Assembly: GCF_016598535.1 (NCBI RefSeq)
Contig: NZ_CP066779.1
Coordinates: 992,001 to 1,056,000, forward strand
Length of the DNA: 64,000 nucleotides
Direction: 5' to 3'
From: Rhodococcus sp. P-2
Lineage (GTDB): Bacteria; Actinomycetota; Actinomycetes; Mycobacteriales; Mycobacteriaceae
The notes beneath the pieces are model-generated. The model did not search any database. It was not told the DNA's origin and worked only from the letters and a program-made list of their open reading frames with translations. Position numbers and translations under genes: made by a program. Positions 1-14,900 of this stretch are shown piece by piece (position 1 is the first letter of the stretch; every line of letters starts with the position of its first letter).

Positions 1-2900
1 ACCGGCTCCGGCAGAGCCTTTCGGTCCAGCTTGCCGGCCGGGGTCAGCGGCATGTCGGTCAGAACCATGATCGACGCAGGCACCATGTGCGCCGGCAGAG
101 TGCGTGAAACGAACTCACTCAGATCCGCCGAGCTGACAGCAGATTCCTTGCCGACAAACACGTACGACACCAGCGCCGGAGCACCGGACGTCAGCGTGGT
201 GCCCATCGTCGCGGCGAACTCGACGTCCGAATGTGCCGTCAGTGCCGCGTCGATCTCACCGAGCTCGATACGGAACCCACGGATCTTCACCTGGAAGTCG
301 TTGCGGCCCACGTACTCAACCTGGTAACGGTCAGTCCAACGCACAACATCACCGGTGCGGTACATGCGCTCACCGGACAGGCCGTGCGGGTTGGCAACAA
401 AGCGATCCGCGCTCAATCCCGGGCGGCGATGGTATCCGCGGGTGACCTGGGGACCCGACAGGTACAGCTCACCGGCAACGCCAACCGGAACGGGCTGCAG
501 ACGTGTGTCGAGAACAAACGCGGCCATGTCGCCGATGGTTTCGCCGATGGTCATCCGGTCGCCCGGCATCAGCGGCACACTGACATTGGTGACGATAGTG
601 GTCTCGGTGGGACCGTAGACATTGAGGAACGTACGTCGACGGTTCGGCTGATCCGCCCACTTGGCCATCAACTCCGGCGAGTACGCCTCACCGCCGACAC
701 CAACCACCTCGAGATCGTTCAGGCCAGACGGATCCATGGAAGCCAACGCCGCGGGCGTGATGAAGGCATGTGTGACGCGTTCGGACTTGAACAGCGCGGT
801 CAATTCGTCGCCGCCGAAGATCGATGTCGGGACGATCACCATGGCAGCGCCTGTCGCGACAGCCAGGAACAGTTCGAGCATCGACGCGTCGAAACTCGGT
901 GACGCGAAGTGCAGCGTGCGGGAGTTCGGCGTCACCAGGTAGTGCTGTGCCTGCGTTGCGCTGAAGCTCGCGAGGCCTGCTCCCGTAGCAACAACACCCT
1001 TGGGCAAGCCTGTTGTGCCCGACGTGTAGATCACCCAGGCCGGATGCGCCGGAAGGACGAGGCGCACACGCTCATCTTCACGAATCGGTGAACTATCCTG
1101 CGTTGCCATCAATTCCGCGCAAACAGCACTGTCGATCGCAAGCCACTCGACGGTGTCGGTAAGCCCTGCGAGTTCAGCTTCGAGAGTCAGACCGACCGAG
1201 ACGCCCGAGTCGGAGACCATATGCGCGATGCGGTCAGCCGGGTAGTGCGGATCGATGGGAACAACGGCGGCGCCTGTCTTGGATACCGCCCACACCAGCA
1301 GGACCGATTCGATAGAACGCGGAATCGACACTGCGACCAGGTCTTCGGCGCCCAGACCGCGAGCGATCAGGACGCGGGCGAGGCGCGACGACCACTCGTC
1401 GACCTCGGCGTACGTCATCGACCGATCCTGGTAGCGGAGAGCTTCGTTGGAGGGATACAGCAACGCGGTCTCGGCCAGGATGTCGGCCAACGGCTTCGGC
1501 TCGATGCCCGAGGACGCTCGGCGACTGGTCAATTCGATACGCTCAGGCGCTTCGAGGATGTTGATGTCGCCGACAGCCTGCGTCGCATCCACGGCGACGG
1601 CCTCGAGAATTCTAGTCAACCGCTCGGCGAAGGAGACAACTGTCCCCTCGTCGAAGAGATCCGTCGCATAGGTGAAGGTCGCCGTCATGCCGTGACCATC
1701 GGCAGCTTCCACCAGAGTCAACTGAAGGTCGAACTTCGCTACAGTTTCCGCGATATCGAATTCAGTGATATCGAGTCCCGGCAACGTCAGGTTATTCTGC
1801 CCCAGGTTCTGAAATGCCAAGGCAACCTGGAACAACGGGTTGTGAGCCTGCGAACGAACCGGATCGAGTACCTCGACCAGCCGCTCGAACGGCACGTCTG
1901 CGTGAGCGAAAGCCGCGAGATCACTCTCACGCGCCGACGTCAGCAGATCGAGGAAACACATCCCCGGATCGACGTCGGTACGCAGCACGAGCGTGTTGAC
2001 GAACATGCCGATCAGATCGTCGAGCTGCGCTTCACCGCGACCGGCGACCGGGGTGCCGACTGCGATGTCGGTGGTGCCGGACAACCGGGCAAGAAGTGTT
2101 GCCAACGCCGAGTGCATCACCATGAACAGCGATGCCTGGTGCTCGCGACCCACAGCGGCCAGTCCGCGGTGAACATCCGCGGAAATCGGGAAGCTGTAGG
2201 TGGCTCCCCGGCCGGTGAACACGGCTGGACGCGCGCGGTCACTGGGCAAGGTGATCTGGTCCGGAACTCCGTCGAGAGCTTTGGCCCAGTAGCCGATCTG
2301 CTCTGCGAGTACGGATTCCGTGTCACCCTCGGAACCGAGAACCTCGCGCTGCCACAGTGCGTAGTCGGCATACTGCACCGGCAACGGCGCCCACACCGGG
2401 GCTTGACCCTGTGAGCGGGCGAAGTACGCGGTCATCACGTCCCGGGTCAACGGACCCATCGAGAAACCGTCGGTGGAGATGTGGTGAATCACTATCGCCA
2501 GTACAAACGAGTCCTCCGCGAGCTGGAAGAGCTTGGCCCGCAATGGAACCTCAGCGGTGACGTCGAAGCCTGACGTGACGAAGTCCGTCACCGCCGCCAC
2601 GATGTCGGATGCTTCGATTTGCACGGGAGCCAGATTCACCGGAACTGCCGCCACCGGCAAGATCCGCTGGTAGCCGGCACCGTCGACCTCGGGGTAGACC
2701 GTGCGCAGAACCTCGTGACGCTTCAACACGTCCACGACAGCGTCGTACAACGCCGCCTGATCCAACTCGCCAGTGAGAGTGATCGCCATCGGAATGTTGT
2801 TGGCTGCCGATTCGCGGTCCAATTGGTTGAGGAACCACATGCGCTGCTGCGCCAACGACAACGGAACCTGCGCCGGACGCACCTGCGCAGTCAACGCCGC
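1..2900 (-). other. NRPS module 6: C6, A6 (T6 outside window)
   Basis: C6 starts near 2880 and carries HHISTDG near 2490. A6 spans about 1510 to the left edge and its GKLDR motif lies at about 20-40, so the thiolation domain must lie just outside. The pocket letters read by eye are DALFGGVIVK, similar to module 3 and hydrophobic. The protein must continue, because neither a carrier domain nor any release domain has appeared. Confidence 0.7.
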
Positions 2901-5900
2901 ACGCGAACCACCACCGACATGAGAACCCAAACGAGCAGCCAACGCCTCCACCGTCGACGCCTCGAACAACTCCCGCACCGACACCGAAGCATCCAACGCC
3001 TGACCCAACCGAGACGTCACCTGCGTCGCAATCAGCGAGTTACCACCGAGAGCAAAGAAATCATCATCCAAACCAACACGCTCGACGCCCAGAACATCCG
3101 CAAACGTCTGCGCCACAACCTCTTCCACCACCGACGTCGGAGCACGGAACACCGCAACCTGCAACGACGGAACCGGCAACGCCCGACGATCCAACTTCCC
3201 GTTCACCGTCAACGGAATCGCATCCAACACCACAAACGCCGACGGCACCATGTACTCCGGCAACAACGAACCCACACCGGTGCGGACATCGTCGACCGAC
3301 ACGCTCACACCCGCAGCCGGAACCACATACGCCACCAACCGCTGATCACCCGGAGAATCCTCACGAACAACCACCGCCGTCTGCGCCACCGACACATCCG
3401 CCAACACCGCAGACTCGATCTCACCGATCTCGATCCGGAAACCACGGATCTTCACCTGATCATCCGCGCGACCCAGATACTCCAAATCACCAGCACTGTT
3501 CCACGACGCCACGTCACCCGTGCGGTACAACACCTCGCCCGCATTGAACGGATTCGCCACAAACCGCGTCGACGTCAACCCCGACTGACCCAGATAACCC
3601 CGAGCCAACTGCACACCAGCGACATACATCTCACCCGCAACACCAACCGGCACCGGAGCCAAACGCGTATCCAACACGAACACCCGCAGACCCGAAATAG
3701 CCTGACCCACAATACTCGCCGACGCATCCGCCGCCATCGCAGCATCCAACACACGATGGCTCACATGCACCGTCGTCTCCGTGATGCCGTACATGTTCAC
3801 CAACGTCGGCGCACTGTCACCGCGACGGCCGTACCAGTCCGACAAGCGTCGAAGCTCGAGCGCCTCGCCACCGAAAACAACCCACCGCAACGACAATTCG
3901 GCGGCCTGACCGGATTCCGACGCCAACCGATCAGCCTCGGCCAACTGATAGAACGCCGACGGCGTCTGATTGAGCACCGTCACCCGCTCAGCAGCAAGCA
4001 ACTCCAAGAACTGCTCCGGCGACCGCGACGTCACATAATCCACAACCACCAACGTGCCGCCGTACAACAGCGGACCCCACAACTCCCACACCGAGAAGTC
4101 GAACGCATAACTGTGGAACATCGTCCACACATCGGATTCGTCGAACCCGTACACACCCTCGGTATTCGCAAACAACTTCGCCACCGTCGTGTGCGGAACC
4201 TGCACACCCTTCGGGCGACCCGTCGAACCCGACGTGTAAATCACATACGCAACATTCGAAGACCGCAACGGCGCAACACGATCCGCATCCGTCACCACCG
4301 AACCATCGAACTCCGACACATCCACCGCGTCGACATCGACCACCGGCAAACCAACAGGCAACACCAACTCACGCCCGGACCACGAAATCGCGCACACCGG
4401 AGCAGCATCGGCCAACATGAACTCGACACGATCACTCGGATACGACGGATCCACCGGCAAATACCCCGCACCGGACTTCACCACCGCCAACAACGCCACC
4501 ACAAGATCCGCCGACCGCGGCAACGCCACCGCCACCAACGACTCCGGACCACAACCCTGAGCAATCAACCTGCGCGCCAAACGATTCGCCCGCACCGACA
4601 ACTCACCATACGACAACGACTCGTCACCGAACCGCACCGCAACCCGATCACCAAACCGCGCAGCAGCATCATCGAACCACGCCGACAACGTCGAATCCAC
4701 ACCACCATCGGTGCCGACCCCACTCCAGGAGAGAACACGGTCCAACTCACCGACAGTGAGTACGTCCACATCACCGACAGCGAGATTCGGATCCGCGGTG
4801 ACGCCACGCAGAACATGCAGGAAGCGATCGGCGAAGTCGACAGCGGTCGATTCGTCGAACAGATCCGTCGCATACGTGAGGGTCGCAGACATTCCGGCTT
4901 CAGCCTCTTCGAGAGTGAGCTGCAAGTCGAACTTGGCCAGTGCGGCGTCGAACTCGACTGCAGCAGCACTGAGGCCGGGCATGTCGAGAGACGTCTGACC
5001 GAGGTTCTGGAACGTCAACGCCACCTGGAACAACGGATGACGAGCCTGCGAACGAACCGGATCGAGAACCTCCACCACACGCTCGAACGGAACATCCGCA
5101 TGCGCGAACGCCTGCAGATCCACCTCACGCGTCGACGCCAACAACTCGGCAAACGACATCGACGGATCAACCTCGGTACGCAGCACCAAAGTATTGACGA
5201 ACATGCCGATCAGATCGTCTAGCTGCGCTTCACCACGACCGGCGACGGGAGCGCCGATCGCGATGTCTGTTGTCGCGGACAACCGTGCCAAGAGCACGGC
5301 CAATGCCGAGTGGACAACCATGAACGGGGTTGCGCCCGCCGTCTGACCCGCAGCTTCAACGTCGGCCCACAGCTGTGGCTCAATCGTGAAACTGTGATTG
5401 GCGCCACGCCCTGAAGCAATCTCGGGGCGCGGACGATCACCAGGCAGATCCAATTGCTCCGGGAGATCAGCCAATGTGTCGGACCAGAACGAAATCTGCT
5501 GCGCGATGACGGACTGCGGATCGTCCTCGGACCCGAGAACCTCACGCTGCCACAACGAGTAGTCGGCGTACTGCACCGGCAACGGCGTCCAGGTCGGAGC
5601 CTGGCCGTTGGTTCGCGCGTAGTAGGCGGTCATCACGTCGCGGGTCAGCGGGCCCATCGAGAAACCGTCAGTCGAGATGTGATGCATCACGAACGACAAC
5701 ACGAAGTCGTCATCGGCGACCTGGAAAAGCTTGGCACGCAACGGAACCTCGACAGTGACATCGAAGCCCTGGGCGAAGAACGAATACAGCTCCGCCTGGA
5801 TTCGGTCGTCTGTGACACGCTCTGCACCGAGATCGATCGAGACATCTTCTACCGAGAGGATCTTCTGGTAGCCGACACCGTCGACCTCGGGGTAGATCGT

Positions 5901-8900
5901 GCGCAGAACCTCGTGGCGGCCGATAACGTCGTGAACTGCCGAATCCATGGCGGCCAGATCGAGCGCACCCGTGAGTCGAACGGCAACGGGGACATTGTTG
6001 ACAGCAGAAACGGTGTCGAATCGGTTGAGGAACCACATGCGCTGCTGCGCCAACGACAACGGCACCTGTGCCGGACGCACCCGCGCCGTCAATGCTCGTT
6101 CCCCGTCGCCGCCGACGTGGCCTTCGATGCGCGCAGCGAGTTCTTCCACACTCGACGCGTCGAACAGCACCCGAACGGGAATCTTCGTCTCCAGCGCTTG
6201 CCCCAGCCGCGACATCACCCGGGTCGCGATCAGCGAGTTGCCACCGAGCGCAAAGAAGTCGTCGTCCAAACCGACACGTTCGAGGTCCAGGACATCCGCG
6301 AACGTCTGCGCCACAGCCTCTTCCAGCGGGCTGACCGGGGCCCTGAAAGCTACGACCTCGAAAACCGGTTCAGGAAGAGCATGGCGATCGACTTTTCCAT
6401 TTGCGTTGAGTGGCATCGCGTCGAGCACGATGAAAAGCGCCGGGACCATGTAGTCGGGCAGGCGATCACCCAGGTGTGCCCGCAGGGCATCGGGTTGGAT
6501 AACTCCGGAATCCGGCGCGACGTACGCGACCAGTTGGTCCCGATACACCGTCACGACGGCCGACGCCACCGTATCCACTGCTACCAGAGCCGACTCGATT
6601 TCTCCGAGTTCGATGCGGAGGCCACGCAGCTTGACCTGGAAATCGGTGCGCCCCAGGTATTCCAATTCTCCCGAGCGGTTCCGGCGAACCAGATCACCTG
6701 TCCGATACAGGCGAGATCCACTGCTGCCGAACGAATTGGCCACAAATCGTTCCGCTGTCAGGCCGAATCGCGCGCCGTAGCCGCGACCCACTCCGACACC
6801 GCCGACGTACAACTCCCCTACGACACCGACTGGCACGATCTGCAACCGCGAATCCAGCACGAACAGATTGATATTGGGAATCGGTGATCCGATCGGAACA
6901 CCCGCGATGTCATCGACCGACGCGTCACGCCGTGACACGACGTCGGACGCCTCCGTCGGACCGTAGCTGTTCACGATTCGGACACCTGAGTTCATCACTG
7001 CGGCCAGGCGCCTCACCTGAATCGGCTCGCCTCCGAGAAAAGCCACTTCGAGGCCCGACAACACACCGTCGGAATCCGCATCCACCAACGCTTCGAATGC
7101 GCTTGGAGACATGTTTGCCACCTGCACAGGCGAATTTGCCACCAGACCGAGTATCTCCGACGGATCGAATCCGGCGGAAGCCACGACCACGCTTCCGCCA
7201 CTCGAAAGCGGACCCCACACGTTCTTCTGTGTCAGATCGAAACTCGGCGAAGACGCCACCAGGACACTCGCAGCGGGCGGAATCTCCTTTCGATACCACT
7301 CGACTGTGTTGGTGATACCTGCCATCGGAACGATCGTCGGCTTCGGACGACCGGTAGAACCCGACGTCGAAATTACATAGCCTGCCCGAGATTCTGCGCC
7401 AAGCTCGACCCAGTGATCCACCCACACCGGCATACCTGCCGTGTCCGACACGTCTCCAATGCGAACTACCGGCACCGCCGCAGAGACGTCATCGACAGCT
7501 ACTACACACCGCGCAGCAACATCGGACAGAACAGCGTCAATCCGCTGCGCCGGCAGTGACGGGTCGATCGGCAGATAGGCCGCCCCGGCCTTCCATACTG
7601 CTACCAATGCGACGATCCACTGCCATGAGCGTGGAATCATCACACCCACGACATCGTCCGCACCCACACCGGCCACAGCCAGCTCCGCTGCCAATACGGA
7701 CGAACGCACATCCAGATCGGCGTACGACAACGTCAGGTTGCCGGCAATTACGGCTGACCGGTCCGGGAACTCGGCCACTGTCTTTGCGAACAATCCGAGA
7801 ATCGAGACGTCAGCCGGCGGTGCGCGATGTCCGCGCGACCATTCCAGAATCTGCGACGACTCCCCATCTCCGAGTATCTCCACCTCACCAACCGGCGCCG
7901 TGGAATCCGTCGTCATACTTTCCAAGACACGGCACAATCTGTCCGCGAAAGTGGCCACTGTCGACTCGTCGAAAAGGTCTGTTGCGTAGGTAAACTGAGC
8001 TGCAATTCCGGAAGGAGCACCGGAACGGTCGAATGTTTCAGTGAGCGTCAACTGCAAGTCGAACTTTGCAACTGGAAGATCGGTAACCAGCGGCGAGACC
8101 GTCAGATCACCGAGAACCAGCTCGGCGCCCGAGAGGTTCTGGAACGACAACATGACTTGAAATAGCGGATGGCGAGCCTGCGAGCGGACCGGTTCCAGGA
8201 CCTCGACCAAACGTTCGAAGGGCACATCTGCGTTTGCGAACGCCTCGAGATCCATCTCGCGCACAGACGACAGCAATTCGGCAAACGAACCGGCCGGATC
8301 TATCTCAGTACGGAGCACGAGAGTGTTGACGAACATGCCGACAAGGTCATCGAGTTGCGCCCGCCCGCGACCTGCAACGGGCGTTCCGATCGCGATGTCG
8401 TTCGTACCAGACAAGCGTGCCAGTGTCACAGCAAGAGCTGCGTGCACAGTCATGAACAGAGATGCGTTGTGCATGCGGCCCAAGGCTTCTAGGCTCTGCT
8501 GCATCTGTCCGTCGATAGTGAAGTCGTAGTTGGCGCCGACTCCCGACGCGCGCTGCGGGCGAGGGCGGTCGTTGGGCAGTTCGAGCTGCCCCGGCAACTC
8601 GGCCAGTGCTTCGCTCCAGTATCCGATTTGGCGGGCGATCAACGACTGCGTGTCGCCCTCCGAACCGAGGACATCGCGCTGCCACAGTGTGTAATCGACG
8701 TATTGGACCGCTAGCGGCGCCCAGGACGGAGCGCGACCACGCGTGCGAGCCTCGTAGGCAACCATAAGGTCTCGCGTCAGGGGCGCCATCGAGAAGCCGT
8801 CGGTGGAGATGTGGTGCACGACAAATGCCAACACATACTCGTCATTGGACACGCGGAAGAGCCGCACGCGCAACGGAACTTCCGTAGTGACGTCGAACCC

Positions 8901-11900
8901 GACAGTCACCAGCGCGGCAATTTCGGCTTCGATCGCTACTTCGGCGACGGCAACCGGGGTAAGTCCCGACCACACCTCGGACACGGAAAGGACTTCCTGA
9001 CAGCCGATCCCGTCTGTTTCCGGATACACCGTACGGAGCACCTCGTGGCGCTCGACGACATCGCGCACTGCAGCGTCAAGCGCGGCAATGTCCAGATTTC
9101 CGGAGATACGAAGCGCGGCCGGAACATTGTTGACCGCAGACTCCGGTTCGAACCTGTTCAGGAACCACATGCGCTGCTGCGCCAACGAAAGTGGGATCCG
9201 AGCTGGCCGGGGCTGCGGCACCAGCGGCGCTGTGGCACCCGAGCCGGCGTGCAGCTCGAGCCGGACGGCGAGTGACTGCACGGTCGACGCTTCGAAGAGC
9301 GCACGAACCGGAACGCTTGTGTCGAGCGCCTCCCCCAGTCGTGCGGCGACCCGGGTCGCGACCAGCGAGTTGCCTCCGAGTTCGAAGAAATCATCGTCTC
9401 GGCCGACCTGTGCCACTCCGAGAACTTCGGAGAACACCTGCGCGACAGTCTCTTCGACGGTCGTGACCGGCGCTTGGTAGACCTTCGACTCGAACGCGGG
9501 TGAGGGGAGAGCTTTGATATCCGTCTTGCCCGCGGTGGTCAACGGAATCGAATCGAGCACCAGGACCGAGTCGGGAACCATGTAGCCGGTGAGGAACGTA
9601 GACACCGACTCGATGACCTGTGCGGGATCCACCTCGGCGCCGGCCTGTGGCACTACGTAGGCAACGAGGCGATCGCCGAAGTGATCGTCGGAGCGTACAA
9701 GAGCTACAGCTTGCGCAACGCCCGCGCATCGGGTCAGTGCGGCCTCGATTTCGCCGAGTTCGATACGGAACCCACGGATCTTGACCTGGAAGTCGCTGCG
9801 GCCCACGTACTCCACCGCGCCACCGTCGATCCACCGGACCACATCACCCGTGCGGTACAACCGCTCACCGGGCGCCCCGAACGGGTCCGCGACAAAACGA
9901 CCCGCTGTCAATGCCGGCTGTCCCAGGTATCCACGAGCGACCTGAACACCCGACACGTACAACTCACCCGCGACACCAACCGGAACGGGCTGCAAGCGGC
10001 CGTCCAAGATCCGCGCGGCCATACCCCGAATCGGGCCGCCGATGTTCATGCGGTCAAACGCGGTCAGCGCATCACTGATGTTCGACGCGACCGTCGACTC
10101 CGTCGGACCGTACGCATTGAAGAATCCACGCACACCGCCGCCCGGGAGTGGCACCGCCCACTTGGCAACGAGAGACCGCGAACTGGCTTCGCCACCGACG
10201 ACAACCACCCGCAACGCGTCGAGGCCACTCGGATCCACCGATGCCAGAGCAGCGGGCGTCACGAACGCATGGGTCACGCCCTCCGAGCGCATGATCTCAG
10301 CCAATTCCGCGCCGCCGTACACCGTCGTCGGCGCAATCACCATCGTCGATGCCGCTCCGAATGCCATCAGCAACTCGAGAACAGAAGCATCGAAACTCGG
10401 CGATGCGAAATGGAGCGTCCGAGCATCGTTAATCAACGCATAGCGATCGACCTGCTCGGCACAGAAATTCGCCACGCCGGCATTGGTGACCACGACGCCC
10501 TTGGGCAGACCCGTGGTGCCGGAGGTGTAGATGACGTAAGCAGGCTGCCGCTCGTCGATCGCACTACGTCGATCCGAATCACTCACCGGCGCGCAAGATT
10601 CTGCCGCGCACGCCGCCACTGTCTTCTCGTCGTCGAGAACAACCCACGTCAACGCCGACGGCAATCCTGCCTCGACGTCACTGAGCGCAAGACCCAGCAC
10701 CGCACCGGAATCGGTAATCATGTGGGCGATACGGTCAACCGGATACGTCGGGTCGACGGGCACGAATGCAGCACCCGTTTTCGCCACTGCCCACAGGGCG
10801 AGAACCGAATCGGCCGAACGCGGAATCGCGATCGCGACCCGATCCTCCGGCCCGACGCCCTTCGCCATCAGAACACGAGCGAGTTGCGACGAGCGCTCGT
10901 CGAGTTCGCGGTAGCTGATCGACTGACCGTCGAAGCGAATCGCATCCGCCGACGGATCCACAGCGGCCGCCGCTGTGAGGATCTCGACCAGGGTTCCCGA
11001 GACCGCCTGACCTCCACGAACATCGGCCAGCGCACCACGCTCAGCCGCATCGAGAATGTCGATGTCACCGACGACAATCGAGGGAATCGATACGACAGTC
11101 TCGAGAATACGAACCAGTCGCCGAGCAAACCCTTCGACCGTCGACACGTCGAACAGATCTGCAGCAAACGTGAATTCGGCCGAGAGCCCTTGCTGGATCC
11201 CGTCTTCGCCGATCGACTCGGTTACTGCGAGTTCGAGGTCGAACTTTGCAGTGGTGGTGTCGATTTCGGCGGCCTTGATAGCCAGGCCCGGTAGTTCGAG
11301 TGTCGTTTGCGCGAGATTCTGCAAGGACAGGACAACCTGGAACAGCGGATGTCTGGCCTGCGACCTGGCCGGAGCCAAGACGTCCACCAACCGCTCGAAG
11401 GGCACGTCCGAGTGAGCGAACGCTCCGAGCGCAGAATCACTCGCCGCAGCCAGCAGATCCGTGAATGCCTGGGCCTGGTCGACCTCGGTGCGCAGAACAA
11501 GCGTGTTGACGAACATACCGACGAGATCGTCGAGCGCCTCGTCGCCACGACCGGCAACGGGAGTGCCCACGGCAATGTCCGAGGTCCCGCTCAGTCGGGC
11601 CATCAGAACGGCAAGCGCCGAGTGCAACGCCATGAAGAGCGTCGCGTTGTTCTCCCGTGCCAACGCGTCCAATCGACGGTGCACATCACCGGAGATCTCG
11701 AAGGCGAATCGTTCGCCGCGCATCGAGGCTACGTCGGGTCGAGGCCGGTCCGACGGAAGCTCGATCACATCCGGTAGGTCAGCCAGAGTCGAGGTCCAGT
11801 AGGAAATCTGCTGCGAGATCAATGATTCCGGGTCGTCTTCGGACCCCAGAACCTCACGCTGCCACAACGAATAGTCGGCGTACTGCACAGCCAACGGGTG

Positions 11901-14900
11901 CCACGCCGGCGCAATCCCGTCCTTGCGTGCCGAGTAGGCAATCATGAGATCGCGTGCCAGAGGCGCCATCGACCAACCGTCGGCGGCGATGTGATGAACC
12001 ACGATCGCGAGGGTGTGCTCGGTGTCGCTGACCGTCAACAGGCGGACACGGATCGGCACGTCGACGGTGACGTCGATCGCTGAGGATCCGATTGCAGCGA
12101 CTCGACTTTCGAGCTCGTCCTGATCCGAAACCGACTCCACGGTCAGTCCGCCGAACGCCTCCGAAAGCGACAGAATCGACTGCTTCGGTCCGGAAGCCCC
12201 GTCCGGATATACCGTTCGGAGCACTTCATGCCGGGCCAGTACGTCCTCGAGCGCCATTTCCATCGCGGCCACATCGAGATGGCCAGTCAGGTGCAGTGCA
12301 AAAGTGATGTTGTAAGCAGCGGAGTCGGTATCGAAACGGTTCAGGAACCACATGCGCTGCTGCGCCAACGACAACGGGATTTCTGCGGGACGCGCCTGTG
12401 CGACGAGTGCCTTCTTCCCGCCGACACCTACGTGCGACTCGATATGTGCGGCGAGCGCCTCGACGGTGGAAACGTCGAAAAGCGTCCGCACCGGCACGGT
12501 GGTATCGAGCGCCCGTCCCAACCTCGAGGTGACCTGGGTGGCCACCAGGGAGTTGCCACCGAGTTCGAAAAAGTCGTCGTCGAGGCCGACTCGTTCCACG
12601 CCGAGAACATCCGCGATCACCTGCGCGACAATCTCTTCCACCGGAGTGGTGGGCGCACGGAACTCGCGGACCTCGAAAACAGGCTCCGGCAAAGCCCGGC
12701 GATCCAATTTGCCCACCGGTGTCAACGGAACCTCGGCGAGCTCCATGATGACGGAAGGAACCATGTAGCTCGGCAGAGATTCTGCAACGAACGAGGCGAG
12801 CAGGTCCCGATCGAAACTCGAACCGTTAGCCAGTTCGACGTAGGAAACGAGGGTTGTGACACCCGCCGCGCCTTCGCTTCCGACCGTCACCGCGAAGCGC
12901 ACAGACTCGTGCGAGGACAGAACTGCGTCGATCTCACCGAGCTCGATACGGAATCCGCGAACCTTGACCTGGAAGTCACTGCGGCCGACGTATTCGAGGA
13001 CCCCCGCGTCGCCGCGCGCGTCTCCGCCGGTCCAGCGCACGACATCGCCGGTCCGGTACATTCGCTCGCCGTCCGGCGAATACGGGTTGGCCACAAACCG
13101 TTCCGCAGAAAGACCTCGCCGCTCGTGGTAGCCGCGAGCCAATGCAGCGCCCGCAAAGTAGAGCTCTCCCCTGGTACCGACGGGAACCGGATGCAGACGC
13201 TCGTCGAGTACCAGTGCAGACATGCCCTCGACGGGACGCCCGATGTCGATCGATCGGCCGATCGCGAGATCGCCGAACGACGAAATGATAGTGGTCTCGG
13301 TCGGACCGTACCCATTGAAGTAGGCGCGCCCTGGAGCCCATTCCGCCAGCAACTCGGGAGTGGTCATGTCACCGCCGACGGAGACGACTCGCAATTCAGG
13401 CAGCTCTGCCGGCTCCATCGTCCCGAGTACTGCGGGTGTGATGATGGCGTGTGTGACCTTCTCGGCATGAAGAAGATCCGACAACTCGTGTCCACCGATT
13501 ATCGTCGACGGAACGATCACCAAAGTTGCACCCGCTGAGAAGGCAACCATCCATTCGAGCACTGACGGGTCGAAGCTCGGTGAACAGATATGCAGGAACC
13601 GCGAGGTCTGATCCACCCCGTACCGACGCTGAGCTGCGTCCCTGACACCACGGAGACCACCGTGAGTTACGCTGACACCCTTCGGTTTTCCCGTGGAACC
13701 GGATGTGTAAATCACGTATGCAACGTGTGAACTGTGAATCGGAGCGATTCGGTCCTCGTCCGTGACCGGCGCTGAAGATTGCGCCGACAGTTCTCCGTTC
13801 AGAGCCTGGCTGTCGAGGACCAACCAATCAGTGACCGCAGGGAGTTGATCAACGAACTGTGCCGACGTGAGTCCGATCGCGGCCGAAGAATCGGCCAGCA
13901 TGTGCCGGACACGATCTTCCGGATAGCTCGGGTCGACTGGCACGTACGCCGCCCCTGACTTCGCCACCGCCCATACTGCACAGACCATCTCGTACGAGCG
14001 AGGAAAGGCGAGAGCAACGATGGTCTCGGGGCCTGCGCCACGTCCGATCAGAACCCGTGCGAGTTTCGACGACTGCTCATCGAGCTCGCGGTAGGTGATC
14101 GATCGACCCTCGAAGCGCACAGCAACCGAGTCCGCTTCAGCCGTGCCGGACAGGAAGATGTCGACGAGACTCTGCCGGGGCATCGCGTCGTCCGAGGCAA
14201 CGACCGTCAGATCGGTGCGCTCTGGGCGTGAGAGCAGGTCTACATCACCGACGACCGTTTCAGGTCGGGTAGCCACTGCATCGAGAATGCGCACGAACCG
14301 AGTAGCGAAGGTGTTCACCGTGGCCGGATCGAACAAGTCCGTGGCGTAGGTGAAGGTGGCACTCAAGACATCCGAGTCTTCGGTTCCTTCAGGATTCTCG
14401 GACACCATGAGTTCGAGATCGAATTTGGCGACCGGAACTTCCAATTCAGCTGCCACTGCTTTGACGCCCGAGAATTCCAGTTCGCGTCGTCCACTGATCT
14501 CCGCAGTGAGCGCAACCTGGAAGAGCGGGTGACGAGCCTGCGAACGCGCTGGGCTCAGCACCTCGACCAACCGCTCGAACGGCACATCGGCGTGCCCGTA
14601 GGCAGACAACCCCGATTCCCTTACCCGAGCGAGCAACTCGTCGAACCGTTCGTTCGGATCGACCTCGGTGCGAAGCACCAGGGTGTTCACGAACATGCCG
14701 ATCACGTCGTTGAGTGCTTGATCGCCTCGCCCGCCGATCGGGGCACCGATCGCGATGTCGGAGGTACCACTGATCCGGCTCAACAGCGTTGCATAGGCCG
14801 CCTGCAACACCATGAACAGCGAGACGCTCCTCGAACGCGCCAACTCGTTCAGCTTGCGCGTCGTGCGTTCGCTGATCTGAAAATGGTGCTTGGCACCGTG